64,000 nt of DNA from Gemmatimonadota bacterium (GTDB lineage Bacteria > Latescibacterota > UBA2968 > UBA8231): positions 1 to 64,000 of the forward strand of contig JABHDC010000087.1 of NCBI GenBank assembly GCA_018673255.1, in the 5' to 3' direction. This document shows positions 28,818-37,322 of this stretch, in pieces. The position numbers and the translations under genes were made by a program. Positions within the stretch are counted from its first letter, which is position 1; each line of letters opens with the position of its first letter. The notes below the pieces were generated by a model that worked only from the letters and a program-made list of their open reading frames with translations, did not search any database and was not told the origin of the DNA.

Positions 28818-28845
28818 GATCATGAGACATCATTGTCCCATGATC
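28818..28845. promoter_or_regulatory. 28-bp inverted repeat with GRGAC-N6-GTCYC core, copy 2
   Basis: Twelve-base arms (gatcatgagaca and tgtcccatgatc) match at 11 of 12 positions around a 4-base centre. The core GAGAC-N6-GTCCC is at 28824-28839. It lies 81-87 bp upstream of the sigma-54 promoter of the corrinoid operon, the usual position of an activator site. It could alternatively act as an RNA hairpin between the two genes. Confidence 0.65.
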
Positions 28846-28871
28846 GGGTCGCGCGGGACAACAACGACCCG
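28845..28871. repeat. Inverted repeat just after the UroD2 stop
   Basis: cgggtcg (28845-28851) and cgacccg (28865-28871) form a 7-bp stem with a 13-base loop, starting 13 bp past the end of the UroD gene on the minus strand. It may be a weak terminator separating that gene from the corrinoid operon, or a second activator half-site. No T run follows. Confidence 0.35.
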
Positions 28872-28883
28872 CTTGAGGCAGTA

Positions 28884-29927
28884 TCACATTCGGCCCTCCC
28901 GCAGGCCGGTCTCGTACAGAGCCACGACGTTCTCGGGAGAGCTGACGGACTGAATGTTATGACATGGAGCTAGTATATAGCCACCCCTATTGCCTAGAAT
29001 CTGCAAATTTTCTGTTACTTCCTCCTTCACCTCATCGACCGTACCGAAGGGCAGCGTCTGCTGATTGTCGACCCCGCCATGGAAGATGAGTCGATCGCCA
29101 AAGTCGCGCTTGAGCGCATCCCGCGCCATCCCGGCGCAACGCCACTGAATGGGATTGAGCACGTCGATACCGAGATCGATCATGTCCGGCAGGATGTCAC
29201 GGATCGCCCCATCAGAGTGAAAGAAGACGTAGGCACCGGCTTCGTGGGCCAGATCGATCATCCGTTTCATCCGCGGCAGCAGGAATCGACGAATGTGCCC
29301 GGCACTGATCATCAACGCTTCCTGGCCACCCATGTCCTCAGCGACGTAACTGATATTCACCTGACCGGGCAGGGCCTCGTAGATCCGGGTCGAATCCTCT
29401 CGAGCCAGGTCGAAAAGTTTGTCGAGGCAATAGTCGACAATATCGGGATGCTCGATCAGATCCATGAAGGCCTGCGCCTCACCACGCAGCTTCTTGTAGA
29501 GCAAGAAGGGCTCTGAACCGCCACCACGGATCGGGTAGTCTTCCCAACCACGTACCTGCTGAGGCAGCTGACTGTAGTCATACCAGTCCGGCCGGGGCCA
29601 GGAGTAGCCCGCCTTGATGGCCTCTACACTGTCATATTCGGCCAGAGGGTGGAAGACACACTCGGAGTAGCTGCCGCTGCCGTAGTCCACCAACTGGTGG
29701 CGACACCCGTAGATATCGCTGCCCACCGGTGGCGCCGGCCCCACATAAGACGGCCCCACAGTGAGAGGGCGATCGATGTGGAGTGCCTCCATGACTTCAC
29801 GCTCGTCGTCGATCCCAAGATGCGCCTTGAGCTTATCTGTCGCTTCGGTCGTAGCCCAGTAGTCCATCGGGACCCGATCCGGCCGTTCACCGGACAGCAC
29901 CGCAAGCCATCGATCCTTCGGGGTCAT
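28884..29927 (-). CDS. UroD/MtaA-family methyltransferase (paralog 2)
   Basis: 347 residues. N-terminal MTPKDRWLAVLSGERPDRVPMDYW and C-terminal VFFHSDGAIRDILPDMIDLGIDVLNPIQ, IFHGGVDNQQTLPFGT, GGYILAPCHNIQS place it in the UroD superfamily subgroup typical of uncultured anaerobes. The zinc-motif position reads HSDG rather than HxCG. ATG at 29927 has AGGAGA six bases upstream. It is just upstream of the corrinoid gene and may be the substrate-specific methyltransferase of the system. It has its own perfect sigma-54 promoter (29964-29979). Confidence 0.85.
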   Translation of the reverse strand: MTPKDRWLAVLSGERPDRVPMDYWATTEATDKLKAHLGIDDEREVMEALHIDRPLTVGPSYVGPAPPVGSDIYGCRHQLVDYGSGSYSECVFHPLAEYDSVEAIKAGYSWPRPDWYDYSQLPQQVRGWEDYPIRGGGSEPFLLYKKLRGEAQAFMDLIEHPDIVDYCLDKLFDLAREDSTRIYEALPGQVNISYVAEDMGGQEALMISAGHIRRFLLPRMKRMIDLAHEAGAYVFFHSDGAIRDILPDMIDLGIDVLNPIQWRCAGMARDALKRDFGDRLIFHGGVDNQQTLPFGTVDEVKEEVTENLQILGNRGGYILAPCHNIQSVSSPENVVALYETGLREGRM

Positions 29928-29963
29928 CTCATTCTCCTGCCTGAGGGGTCTTCCCGTCCCGAG

Positions 29964-29979
29964 TGCAACCGGCGTGCCA
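29964..29979 (-). promoter_or_regulatory. Sigma-54 promoter of UroD paralog 2
   Basis: The minus strand reads TGGCACGCCGGTTGCA, a 12 of 12 match to the sigma-54 consensus with GG-N10-GC spacing. The transcript would start near 29953, giving a leader of about 26 nt. Confidence 0.8.
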
Positions 29980-30035
29980 CTCGCAACCAGAATCAGACAC
30001 AGTGCCCGCGCCGTAAACAATTGTCACAGAATCAC

Positions 30036-30051
30036 TGGCACGGAAGTTGTT
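30036..30051 (+). promoter_or_regulatory. Probable sigma-54 promoter of the MFS-porin-UroD operon
   Basis: TGGCACGGAAGTTGTT matches 11 of 12 positions and is nearly identical to the strong site at 3815. However, the C of the normally invariant -12 GC is T, which may weaken it. It is about 110 bp before the MFS start codon. It faces away from the UroD2 promoter 57 bp to the left. Confidence 0.55.
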
Positions 30052-30147
30052 CGTCCTTGGGGTTGGCTCTTCGGCGGTAGCGATCCATCGACCGCCACAC
30101 CGGAGAAAGCCGTAATTGCAGTGGTGGAGTGGAAGGGAGAAGTCACC

Positions 30148-31527
30148 GTGAGTCACACTACCGAGGCCCCGACGTCCCGTTGGACGGTCGTCGCAGGCGC
30201 CCTCATCGTCCAGGTAATCCTGGGCACCGTGTATGCATTTTCTGTTTTCGTAAAGCCCCTGGAGGTTGAGTTTGGCTGGTCGCGTACAGCGACCCAATGG
30301 GCTTTTTCGCTGGCACTGGCAACATTCGCCATCACCATGATCCCCGCCGGACGGCTGCAGGATCGACTCGGTCCGCGCAAAGTTGCCAGCATCGGTGGTG
30401 CCCTCCTGGGGGCCTCGTTCCTGCTGGGTGCCGTGCTGGTCGCCTGGGTGCGTGAACCCTGGGCCCTGTATCTGACCTATGGCATCCTCGGCGGCGCCGG
30501 GATCGGTTTCGCCTATGTCTGCCCCATTGCCGCCGCGGTCAAGTGGTTTCCTGACAAGAAGGGCCTGATCACCGGTCTGGCCGTCGCCGGTTTTGGTGCT
30601 GGCGCCCTGTTCTTTGCGGGCCCCGCCTCCACGCTGCTGCTGCCGGGCAGTGAGTCCGATGCGATCGGCCTCTCACACATCCTGCTCGTAGGCCTTGGGG
30701 TCAAGGCCGGTGGTGGGTTCGGCATCGGCTGGCAGAGCTTCTTCGTGCTCCATGGTGTCGTCTGCTTCGTCGCCGTCTTCCTGGGTGCGATGCTGCTCAA
30801 GAATCCGCCGGAAGGCTACTGCCCACCTGGCTACACCCCACCCGCCGGCGAAGCTGGCCGCGATCTGGGGTGGCGTGACATGCTCAACACACCCCTGGCC
30901 TGCATGCTGTGGCTGACCTTCATCTTCGGCGCCACCTCCGGCCTGATGGCGATCGGCCAGTGGAAGCCAATGATGAGTACCCTCCTCGGCGGGCGCACCT
31001 TCGCACCTGAATGGATGGGTTCCTTCGGCCGCTTCGTCGAACCTGTCGGCATCCTGGCCATCTTCAACGCCCTGGGCCGCATTTTCTGGGGTAAGGTCTC
31101 CGATATCATCGATCGCCCCCGGGCGATGATGATCATGTTCCTCGCCCAGGGCATGGCGTTCATGATGCTCGTCAGCGTTGAGAGCACGGTCGCAGTCTTT
31201 ATCGCCTCGGCCTGGGTCGGTCTGAACTTCGGTGGCAATTTCGCCCTCTTCCCATCAGCCACGGCTGACTACTTCGGCAGCAAGAATCTGGGCATGAACT
31301 ATGGCTGGATCTTCACCGCCTATGGCGTGGCCGGCATCCTCGGCCCCGTGGTCGGTGGTGTGCTGTACGACGTGACCAGTCAATACGTCATGCCCTTCGT
31401 CTTTGCCGGCACCCTCTGCTTCCTCGCAGCCGGTTGTTCGGTGGCTGTCTGGGGTCTGGCCCGTGCACGCAATCGCGAGGCTGCCCTGGGGACCTTGCCT
31501 GGATTTGGCAAGGAGTCGAGAGCCTGA
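30148..31527 (+). CDS. MFS transporter, oxalate/formate antiporter-like (OFA) family
   Basis: A 459-residue, 12-helix carrier. The N-terminal segment VVAGALIVQVILGTVYAFSVFVKPLEVEFGWSRT region, then AGRLQDRLGPRKV (the MFS loop 2-3 motif), GIGFAYVCPIAAAVKWFPDKKGLITGLAV and C-terminal NFGGNFALFPSATADYFGSK are characteristic of OFA-type carriers of small carboxylates. In this setting it could export formate or import a carboxylate substrate; that is inference. GTG at 30148 follows AAGGGAGA. Its stop overlaps the porin ATG (TGATG). Confidence 0.88.
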   Translation: MSHTTEAPTSRWTVVAGALIVQVILGTVYAFSVFVKPLEVEFGWSRTATQWAFSLALATFAITMIPAGRLQDRLGPRKVASIGGALLGASFLLGAVLVAWVREPWALYLTYGILGGAGIGFAYVCPIAAAVKWFPDKKGLITGLAVAGFGAGALFFAGPASTLLLPGSESDAIGLSHILLVGLGVKAGGGFGIGWQSFFVLHGVVCFVAVFLGAMLLKNPPEGYCPPGYTPPAGEAGRDLGWRDMLNTPLACMLWLTFIFGATSGLMAIGQWKPMMSTLLGGRTFAPEWMGSFGRFVEPVGILAIFNALGRIFWGKVSDIIDRPRAMMIMFLAQGMAFMMLVSVESTVAVFIASAWVGLNFGGNFALFPSATADYFGSKNLGMNYGWIFTAYGVAGILGPVVGGVLYDVTSQYVMPFVFAGTLCFLAAGCSVAVWGLARARNREAALGTLPGFGKESRA

Positions 31528-32633
31528 TGCAACGCCTTCCCGGGTTGCTGATTCTAGCGTTGGCCGTGCTGCCACTGTCGGCAGCCGGTGCAGCTGAGGG
31601 CACTGAAATCGAGTGGTATGGGAAATTCAAGCTGGACGCAGCCTACGACACCGCGCAGCCGAGCCATACCAACTTTGCCATGTGGGTGAAAGAGCACGCC
31701 GATGGCGATGCCCAGGACGTCACCAACATCACCGCCCGTGAGAGCCGCCTGGGGTTCCGCCTCAAGCGCGAAGAAGTACGGGGCCTGTTGGAGTTCGACT
31801 TCTATGGCGGTGGCGCCGAGAACAAGAATCTGCTGCAGTTGCGCAAGGCCTATGTTGACCTGCCCCTCGGCGGGTTGCGGCTGCGCGCCGGTCAGGACTC
31901 TGACCTGATCTCACCACTGGTCGCAGCGACGCTGAACTACACCGTCGTGTGGGGAAATGGCAATATCGGCTACCGACGACCCCAGATTCGCCTGTATCAG
32001 CAAGCAGGCGCCATCTGGTGGGGCGTCGCGCTGGCCCGTAATATTTCGCCCGATCTGGATGGCAATGGCATCGCCGATGGTGACGATGGTCTACCGAGCC
32101 TACAGGCACGCCTTGCTCTGTCGACCGATATCGGTGGTCGCTCATTGCAGCTGGGTGCCTCCGGCCACTACGGTCGCGCCGAGATAGCGACGGGAGGCGG
32201 TGACAGCTACAGCTCGTGGTCGGCCAATGGCGAGGCCAAGCTGCAGTTGGCGGCAGGCGCCACGCTGCTCGGTGAGGTTTACATCGGCTCCAACGTGGGC
32301 ACCTACTTCGGCTCGATTGTCAACACGAATTCGATCGAGGGACTCGCCAGCCTGGGTGGTTGGATCAATCTGCAGCTACCCGCCGGCGACACGCACAGTC
32401 TGTCTCTGGGTGCTGGGCTGGATACGGTGGACGAGGATGACCTGATCGGTGTTGCTGGCGCTCGATCCAGCGACCTGATCATCTTCGGCAACCTTCAGCG
32501 CGTGCTGGCTCCCGGCGTCAAGGGTGGCGTGGAAATCGCCTGGTTGACAACAGATTATCCCAATGCCGGTGTCGGTCGTGAGTCGAAGCCCACAGACCTT
32601 CGCCTGCAGTTTTCAGTGATCGGTAGCTTCTGA
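31527..32633 (+). CDS. Porin-like outer-membrane beta-barrel protein
   Basis: A 368-residue protein with a signal peptide (LPGLLILALAVLPLSAAGAA), then amphipathic strands (EWYGKFKLDAAYDTAQPS, SRLGFRLKREEVRGLLEFDF, GGLRLRAGQDSDLISP) and a C-terminal Phe (LQFSVIGSF), the usual insertion signal of outer-membrane barrels. It resembles DcaP-type porins for aromatic or dicarboxylic acids, though the substrate is not certain. It overlaps the MFS gene by one base, so outer and inner transport steps are co-expressed. Confidence 0.8.
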   Translation: MQRLPGLLILALAVLPLSAAGAAEGTEIEWYGKFKLDAAYDTAQPSHTNFAMWVKEHADGDAQDVTNITARESRLGFRLKREEVRGLLEFDFYGGGAENKNLLQLRKAYVDLPLGGLRLRAGQDSDLISPLVAATLNYTVVWGNGNIGYRRPQIRLYQQAGAIWWGVALARNISPDLDGNGIADGDDGLPSLQARLALSTDIGGRSLQLGASGHYGRAEIATGGGDSYSSWSANGEAKLQLAAGATLLGEVYIGSNVGTYFGSIVNTNSIEGLASLGGWINLQLPAGDTHSLSLGAGLDTVDEDDLIGVAGARSSDLIIFGNLQRVLAPGVKGGVEIAWLTTDYPNAGVGRESKPTDLRLQFSVIGSF

Positions 32634-32647
32634 CTGGAGATACACCC

Positions 32648-33820
32648 ATGACTTCGCGCGACCGCGTTCTGACTGCACTGGCTCATCGCGAACCCGACCA
32701 GATCCCCTTCGATCTGTCGGCGACACCGATGACCGGCATCCATCGCATCGCATATACGCGGTTGCGCGAGGCCCTGGGGCTTGAACCCCGCCCGATCCAG
32801 ATCTATCACCTCATGCAGCAACTGGCCATCGTGGACGAAGATGTTCACGAGACCCTGCGCACCGACGTGCGCGGTTCCCGTCCCCATCCGCCCCCTGATT
32901 TCGCCCTTGAAATCGCAGATGGCGGTGACGGCTACGAATACACACGCGACGAATGGGGCATGGGCCGCCGCCGCTCCCTGGATGGCGGCCTCTACTTTGA
33001 TCTGTGCGACTCAGCCCTCGGTGACGCACGCACCCCGGCCGACATCCTCGCCTACTCCTGGCCCGATGTGTCGAGTGAGAGCAGGATCGGCCACCTGCCC
33101 CAGACGGCCCAAGCCATTCGAGACACGGACAAGGCCTTCATCCTGGGGGGCATCTGTCCCGGGATGATGGAGATGGGTCAGTGGTTGCGCGGGTTCGACA
33201 ACTTCTACTGCGATCTGGCCGCCGACCGGGCCCTGGCCGAAGCCCTGTGTGACCGCATCATCGATCTGAAGATCGAATACTGGGAAGCCGCCCTGCCTCG
33301 GGTCGGGCATCTGGTGGATGTGATCCAGGAAGGTGACGACTATGGCGGGCAGACCCAGCTGCTGTGCCGGCCGGAAGTGTGGCGGGAGATCTTCAAACCC
33401 CGGCTGCGACGTCTCTTCTCGACGATCAAGGGCCTGGCCCCCCACGCACCGATCTTCTTCCATTCCTGTGGTGCCGTGCGTTCGATCATACCCGATCTGA
33501 TCGAGGTAGGTGTCGACATCCTGAATCCTGTGCAGGTGGCAGCCGACGACATGGACTCAGCTGATCTCAAACGCGAATTCGGTGACGACCTCAGTTTCTG
33601 GGGTGGTGGTGTGGACACGCAGTCCGTCCTGCCGAATGGATCCGTCATGGAGGTCCAGGATGAAGTGAAACGCCGTATCGACGACCTGGCACCCGGTGGC
33701 GGCTTCGTCTTTGCCGCCGTTCACAACATCCAGTCCGATGTTCCACCTGAGAACATCCTGGCCCTGCGCGAAACCCTCGACACCTGTGGGGTCTATGGCG
33801 ACCCGGCCACGGCCAGCTGA
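32648..33820 (+). CDS. UroD/MtaA-family methyltransferase (paralog 3, with His-x-Cys motif)
   Basis: A 390-residue UroD-superfamily protein: MTSRDRVLTALAHREPDQIPFDL at the N-terminus, then IFFHSCGAVRSIIPDLIEVG, ILNPVQVAADDMD, FWGGGVDTQSVLPNGS and FVFAAVHNIQSDVPPENIL. It is the only one of the seven paralogs here with a His-Ser-Cys-Gly segment like the zinc site of methylcobamide methyltransferases. ATG at 32648 follows GGAG and lies 14 bp after the porin gene. Its stop overlaps paralog 4 (TGATG). Confidence 0.86.
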   Translation: MTSRDRVLTALAHREPDQIPFDLSATPMTGIHRIAYTRLREALGLEPRPIQIYHLMQQLAIVDEDVHETLRTDVRGSRPHPPPDFALEIADGGDGYEYTRDEWGMGRRRSLDGGLYFDLCDSALGDARTPADILAYSWPDVSSESRIGHLPQTAQAIRDTDKAFILGGICPGMMEMGQWLRGFDNFYCDLAADRALAEALCDRIIDLKIEYWEAALPRVGHLVDVIQEGDDYGGQTQLLCRPEVWREIFKPRLRRLFSTIKGLAPHAPIFFHSCGAVRSIIPDLIEVGVDILNPVQVAADDMDSADLKREFGDDLSFWGGGVDTQSVLPNGSVMEVQDEVKRRIDDLAPGGGFVFAAVHNIQSDVPPENILALRETLDTCGVYGDPATAS

Positions 33821-35007
33821 TGATGACTCATCGACAGGCCCTGTTGGCGGCGATGCGTGGTGAGCCCGTGGACCGGCTGCCCTGGGCACCGCGGATGGAT
33901 CTCTGGCAGATCGCGCTGAAGGCCCGTGGCACGCTGCCGCAGCCATTCGACGGCCTGCACACAGCAGCCATCGCCGACGAACTGGATGTGGCCTGCCACG
34001 CCGTGCGCGGCGATTTCACGCTGGCCCGGCCGCCCGAAGACACGATCTTGAGAGGCTTCGGCCTCGACAATCACCCGGACTTCCCTTACCGGATCGAGGT
34101 CGATCTGGAGATAGACACCGACATGGGTCCCGAGCATGTCGAGACGGTCATCCACACCGATGCAGGCGATGTCACGACGCGGCTGGAATTGTCCGCGTCG
34201 ATGAAGACCGAGGGCATCTCCCTGCCCTTCGTACAGCGTTATCCAGTGGAGTCCATCGACGACCTCGAGGCCGTGGCGCAGATTCTCGAACACTGCCGGG
34301 TGGTACCGACACCCGAGGCGTATGGCGCCTTCCACGAACGCATCGGCGACCGCGGCGTGGCCGTAGCATCCGGTCCTGTGGCCGCATCGCCCATGCATAT
34401 GGTGCTACATGAGCTGATGGCCATGGATCGCTTCTTCTACATGTATGCAGATGAACCAGGGGCACTGGCCGCCTTCGCCGAGCGTGTCGAGCCGTTGTAC
34501 GAGGCCTGCCTCGATGCGGTCGTGGCCAGCGATGCCGAAGTCGTGTTCTGGGGGGGCAACTACGATCGAGATCTGACGTGGCCGCCTTTCCTGGCACGTG
34601 AGATTGCGCCCTGGTTGAGAAAGGTGGCGGATCGACTGCACGCTGCCGGCAAATTGCTGCTCACCCATTGCGATGGCGAGAATGACGGCATCGGGCACGT
34701 CTTCGGTGAGTGCGGCGTCGATATCGTCGAGTCGGTCTGCCCTACGCCGATGACCCAGTTGGATCACAGCCAGCTGCGGGATGCCTTCGGCAGCGACGTG
34801 ACCATCTGGGGCGGCGTCCCCTCCATCGCCCTGATGCCGGAGGCCATGTCAGATGCCGACTTCGACGCCTATCTTGATCGCCTGTGCAAAGGGATCGGTG
34901 ATGGTCGACGGTGGATCATGGGGGTCTCCGACAATGTGCCACCCGATGCCGATCTGAGTCGACTCGAGTGCCTGAGAACGCGCTTCGCCGAATTCGACTG
35001 CTGTTGA
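33820..35007 (+). CDS. UroD/MtaA-family methyltransferase (paralog 4)
   Basis: A 395-residue protein of the same superfamily (THRQALLAAMRGEPVDRLPW; LLLTHCDGENDGIGHVFGECGVDIVESV; TIWGGVPSIALMP; IMGVSDNVPPDA). The metal-site position reads HCDGEND, a different arrangement from paralog 3. It resembles paralog 1 in its C-terminal half. It overlaps paralog 3 by one base, so the two may form a heteromer or act in sequence. Confidence 0.84.
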   Translation: MMTHRQALLAAMRGEPVDRLPWAPRMDLWQIALKARGTLPQPFDGLHTAAIADELDVACHAVRGDFTLARPPEDTILRGFGLDNHPDFPYRIEVDLEIDTDMGPEHVETVIHTDAGDVTTRLELSASMKTEGISLPFVQRYPVESIDDLEAVAQILEHCRVVPTPEAYGAFHERIGDRGVAVASGPVAASPMHMVLHELMAMDRFFYMYADEPGALAAFAERVEPLYEACLDAVVASDAEVVFWGGNYDRDLTWPPFLAREIAPWLRKVADRLHAAGKLLLTHCDGENDGIGHVFGECGVDIVESVCPTPMTQLDHSQLRDAFGSDVTIWGGVPSIALMPEAMSDADFDAYLDRLCKGIGDGRRWIMGVSDNVPPDADLSRLECLRTRFAEFDCC

Positions 35008-35040
35008 AATGATTCTGTTACGAACTGACCAAGGCAATCC

Positions 35041-35928
35041 ATGACCTGCCAACCGGGCATTCTCGATGCTGTTCCCCGCCTCGCCCGTTATCTGTCATTC
35101 CGTCTGGCTGCAGATTCGGCGCCCGATGAGTTGGGCACCACGCTGAGAACGCTGGCCGGATCTGTCGATGGTCGACAGATCGTGGTTGGCATCGGCCCGG
35201 CAACCGTGGCCGCCGTCGACGGGGGCATTGTGCTGCTGCGACCATTCCCTCACATGGTGGGTAGCGGGATCAGTATTCCGGCGACCTCCGCTGCCCTGTG
35301 GTGCTGGCTGCGTGGGGACGACCGGGGAGTCCTGCTGCATGAGACGCGCCGACTCCAGAAGTTGCTGTCACCACAATTCGAGATCGAAGAAGTCGTCGAC
35401 GCCTTCATGTACACCGACAGCAGAGACCTGTCAGGTTATGAAGATGGCACCGAGAATCCTGAGGGCGCCGACGCCATTGCCGCCGCCGTCGTCCGTGACG
35501 CGGGGGAGGGCCTGGATGGCAGCAGCTTTGCCGCCGTGCAGCGTTGGATTCACGATCTGGATCGCTTCGAATCCATGCCGAGGACGCAGCAGGACCACAC
35601 GATCGGGCGACGACGCGTCGACAATGAAGAGATCGAGGATGCACCCGATTCGGCGCACGTGAAACGCACAGCCCAGGAGGACTTTGACCCGGAAGCCTAC
35701 GTCCTGCGTCGATCGATGCCCTGGGCTTCGGCTGAAGAGGAGGGGCTCCTCTTCCTCGCCTTCGGCCACTCCTTCAATGCCTTCGAGGCACTTCTGAAGC
35801 GCATGATCGGCGCCGATGACGGCATCCCCGATGCGCTGTTCAGTTTCACCCGACCCGTGACGGGCGACTATTTCTGGTGTCCACCCATGAAGGGCGATCG
35901 ACTCGACCTGCGCGCCATCGGACTTTGA
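35041..35928 (+). CDS. Dye-decolourising-type (Dyp) heme peroxidase
   Basis: A 295-residue protein with the Dyp signature GYEDGTENP (catalytic Asp), the proximal heme His in DAPDSAHVKRTA, and C-terminal FLAFGHSFNAFEALLKRMIG. No Tat or Sec signal is seen, so it is probably cytoplasmic. It oxidises substrates with peroxide; in this operon it may protect the oxygen-sensitive corrinoid system or act on aromatic products. It is 33 bp after paralog 4. Its TGA directly abuts the stop of the convergent korC (TGATCA). Confidence 0.93.
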   Translation: MTCQPGILDAVPRLARYLSFRLAADSAPDELGTTLRTLAGSVDGRQIVVGIGPATVAAVDGGIVLLRPFPHMVGSGISIPATSAALWCWLRGDDRGVLLHETRRLQKLLSPQFEIEEVVDAFMYTDSRDLSGYEDGTENPEGADAIAAAVVRDAGEGLDGSSFAAVQRWIHDLDRFESMPRTQQDHTIGRRRVDNEEIEDAPDSAHVKRTAQEDFDPEAYVLRRSMPWASAEEEGLLFLAFGHSFNAFEALLKRMIGADDGIPDALFSFTRPVTGDYFWCPPMKGDRLDLRAIGL

Positions 35929-36531
35929 TCAGGCCGTTGCTTTCGCGGCGAGGGCCAGTTCCCATCCCGCTTCCACTGCCGCCAGATTGCCATCCGCCGT
36001 GCCTGCCGGCACCAGTTCAGCGACGGCTTCATCCAGGTGCGACCGCTCCACCAACTGCGTACACCCGATGGTGAAACCCAGGGCGATCATGTTCGCCACG
36101 ATCGGTTTCTTGAACCGCTCGTCAGCCAGTTTCGTGAAGGATGCCCCCGCCGCGCGTGAGGATGCCGCGTCCGCCGGTGACGCTTCGCTGCTGCTGAAAT
36201 CCACCCACGATGGCAGTGTCGTCACCAGTTCGGTCTCCACGATCAGCTGTCCACCGTCGGCCAGATCCGGACCATACTTGTCGCACGCAAGTTGTGACAT
36301 GACAACCATCACATTCGGGCGCAGCACTTCCGGATAGAGGATCGCTTCGTCGGCGAAGACGACCTCTGCCCGCGCCCCACCGCCCCGCGCCTCGGCCCCA
36401 TAGGACTGATTCTGAACCACCTGCCGTCCGGCGAGCATTCCCGCACGACCGAGGATGATTCCTGTCAGCACCACGCCCTGACCGCCAAAGCCGGCGATGC
36501 GGATCTCCTGCCGACCCGATTCCATCGTCAT
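35929..36531 (-). CDS. korC: 2-oxoacid:ferredoxin oxidoreductase, gamma subunit
   Basis: A 200-residue protein with the gamma-subunit start EIRIAGFGGQGVVLTGIILGRAG, QNQSYGAEARGGGARAEVVF and a C-terminal MIALGFTIG. It forms the CoA/intermediate-binding part of the complex with KorA, KorB and KorD. ATG at 36531 overlaps the korB stop (ATGA). It is last in the suc-kor operon. Confidence 0.92.
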   Translation of the reverse strand: MTMESGRQEIRIAGFGGQGVVLTGIILGRAGMLAGRQVVQNQSYGAEARGGGARAEVVFADEAILYPEVLRPNVMVVMSQLACDKYGPDLADGGQLIVETELVTTLPSWVDFSSSEASPADAASSRAAGASFTKLADERFKKPIVANMIALGFTIGCTQLVERSHLDEAVAELVPAGTADGNLAAVEAGWELALAAKATA

Positions 36532-37322
36532 CCTCGGCCTCCTGCATTTGCGTCGAACAATTCGCCGACGACCCACTTCCCGTCCAGTTCGGCCGGATCC
36601 AGTCCCCCTGCCTGCTTCAGGGGTACGGAACTGTCACGCATGATATCGTGCATATGTGTGGCGGATCCTTCACCTGACATCTTGCCAAATTGCACCGGAC
36701 ACTGACTCATGATCTCGATGAAGGCGAAGCCCTCGTGGGCCAGACCGCGTTTGACGGAACGCGTGATGAATCTCGGTTGCGCCGTCGTCCAGCGGGCGAC
36801 ATAGGTTGCACCTGCCGCTTCTACGAGTCGACACAGGTCGAAGGGCCGGCCCTCAGCACCATAGGGTGTGGTCGCCGTCTCTACACCTTCCGGTGTCGTG
36901 GGCGCCACCTGGCCACCGGTCATACCGTAGATCCGGTTGTTGACGCACAGGACAGTCAGATCCATGTCGCGACGTGCCGCGTGTATCAGATGATTGCCAC
37001 CGATAGCAGTCAGATCACCATCACCACTGATGACGACAACCTTCGTCTCCGGCTTGGCCAGTTTGACACCCGTGGCAAAGGCCAGCGGACGTCCATGTGT
37101 TGTGTGTAGCGTGTCCACATTGATATAGGGACTCGGAATCCAGCCGGCACAGCCGATGCCGCAGACGAAGACGTAGTCATCCAGATCTGCCCCCTCGTCG
37201 TCGAGGGCCCTCAGCACACTGTGGGCGATCACGCCGTCACCGCACCCCGGGCAGAAGGTGGTCACCTCGGCGCCCGGTCGCAGATACTTGGCCATCGGAT
37301 GGCGAGACGTGTCAGTCGTCAT
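36528..37322 (-). CDS. korB: 2-oxoacid:ferredoxin oxidoreductase, beta (TPP-binding) subunit
   Basis: A 264-residue protein. FCPGCGDGVIAHSVL and CGIGCAGWIPSPYI carry conserved cysteines; the thiamine pyrophosphate/Mg motif is SGDGDLTAIGGNHLIHAARR ending at NNRIYGMTGGQ. Start MTTDTSRHPMAKYLRPG at 37322 overlaps the korA stop. Together with SucCD in the same operon the substrate is most likely 2-oxoglutarate. Confidence 0.93.
   Translation of the reverse strand: MTTDTSRHPMAKYLRPGAEVTTFCPGCGDGVIAHSVLRALDDEGADLDDYVFVCGIGCAGWIPSPYINVDTLHTTHGRPLAFATGVKLAKPETKVVVISGDGDLTAIGGNHLIHAARRDMDLTVLCVNNRIYGMTGGQVAPTTPEGVETATTPYGAEGRPFDLCRLVEAAGATYVARWTTAQPRFITRSVKRGLAHEGFAFIEIMSQCPVQFGKMSGEGSATHMHDIMRDSSVPLKQAGGLDPAELDGKWVVGELFDANAGGRG

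Noticed and set aside
21475..29927. Full Wood-Ljungdahl acetogenesis
   Set aside because: Fhs and a MetF/MetV/AcsE-like fusion are present, but no CO dehydrogenase/acetyl-CoA synthase or AcsCD genes occur in the window.
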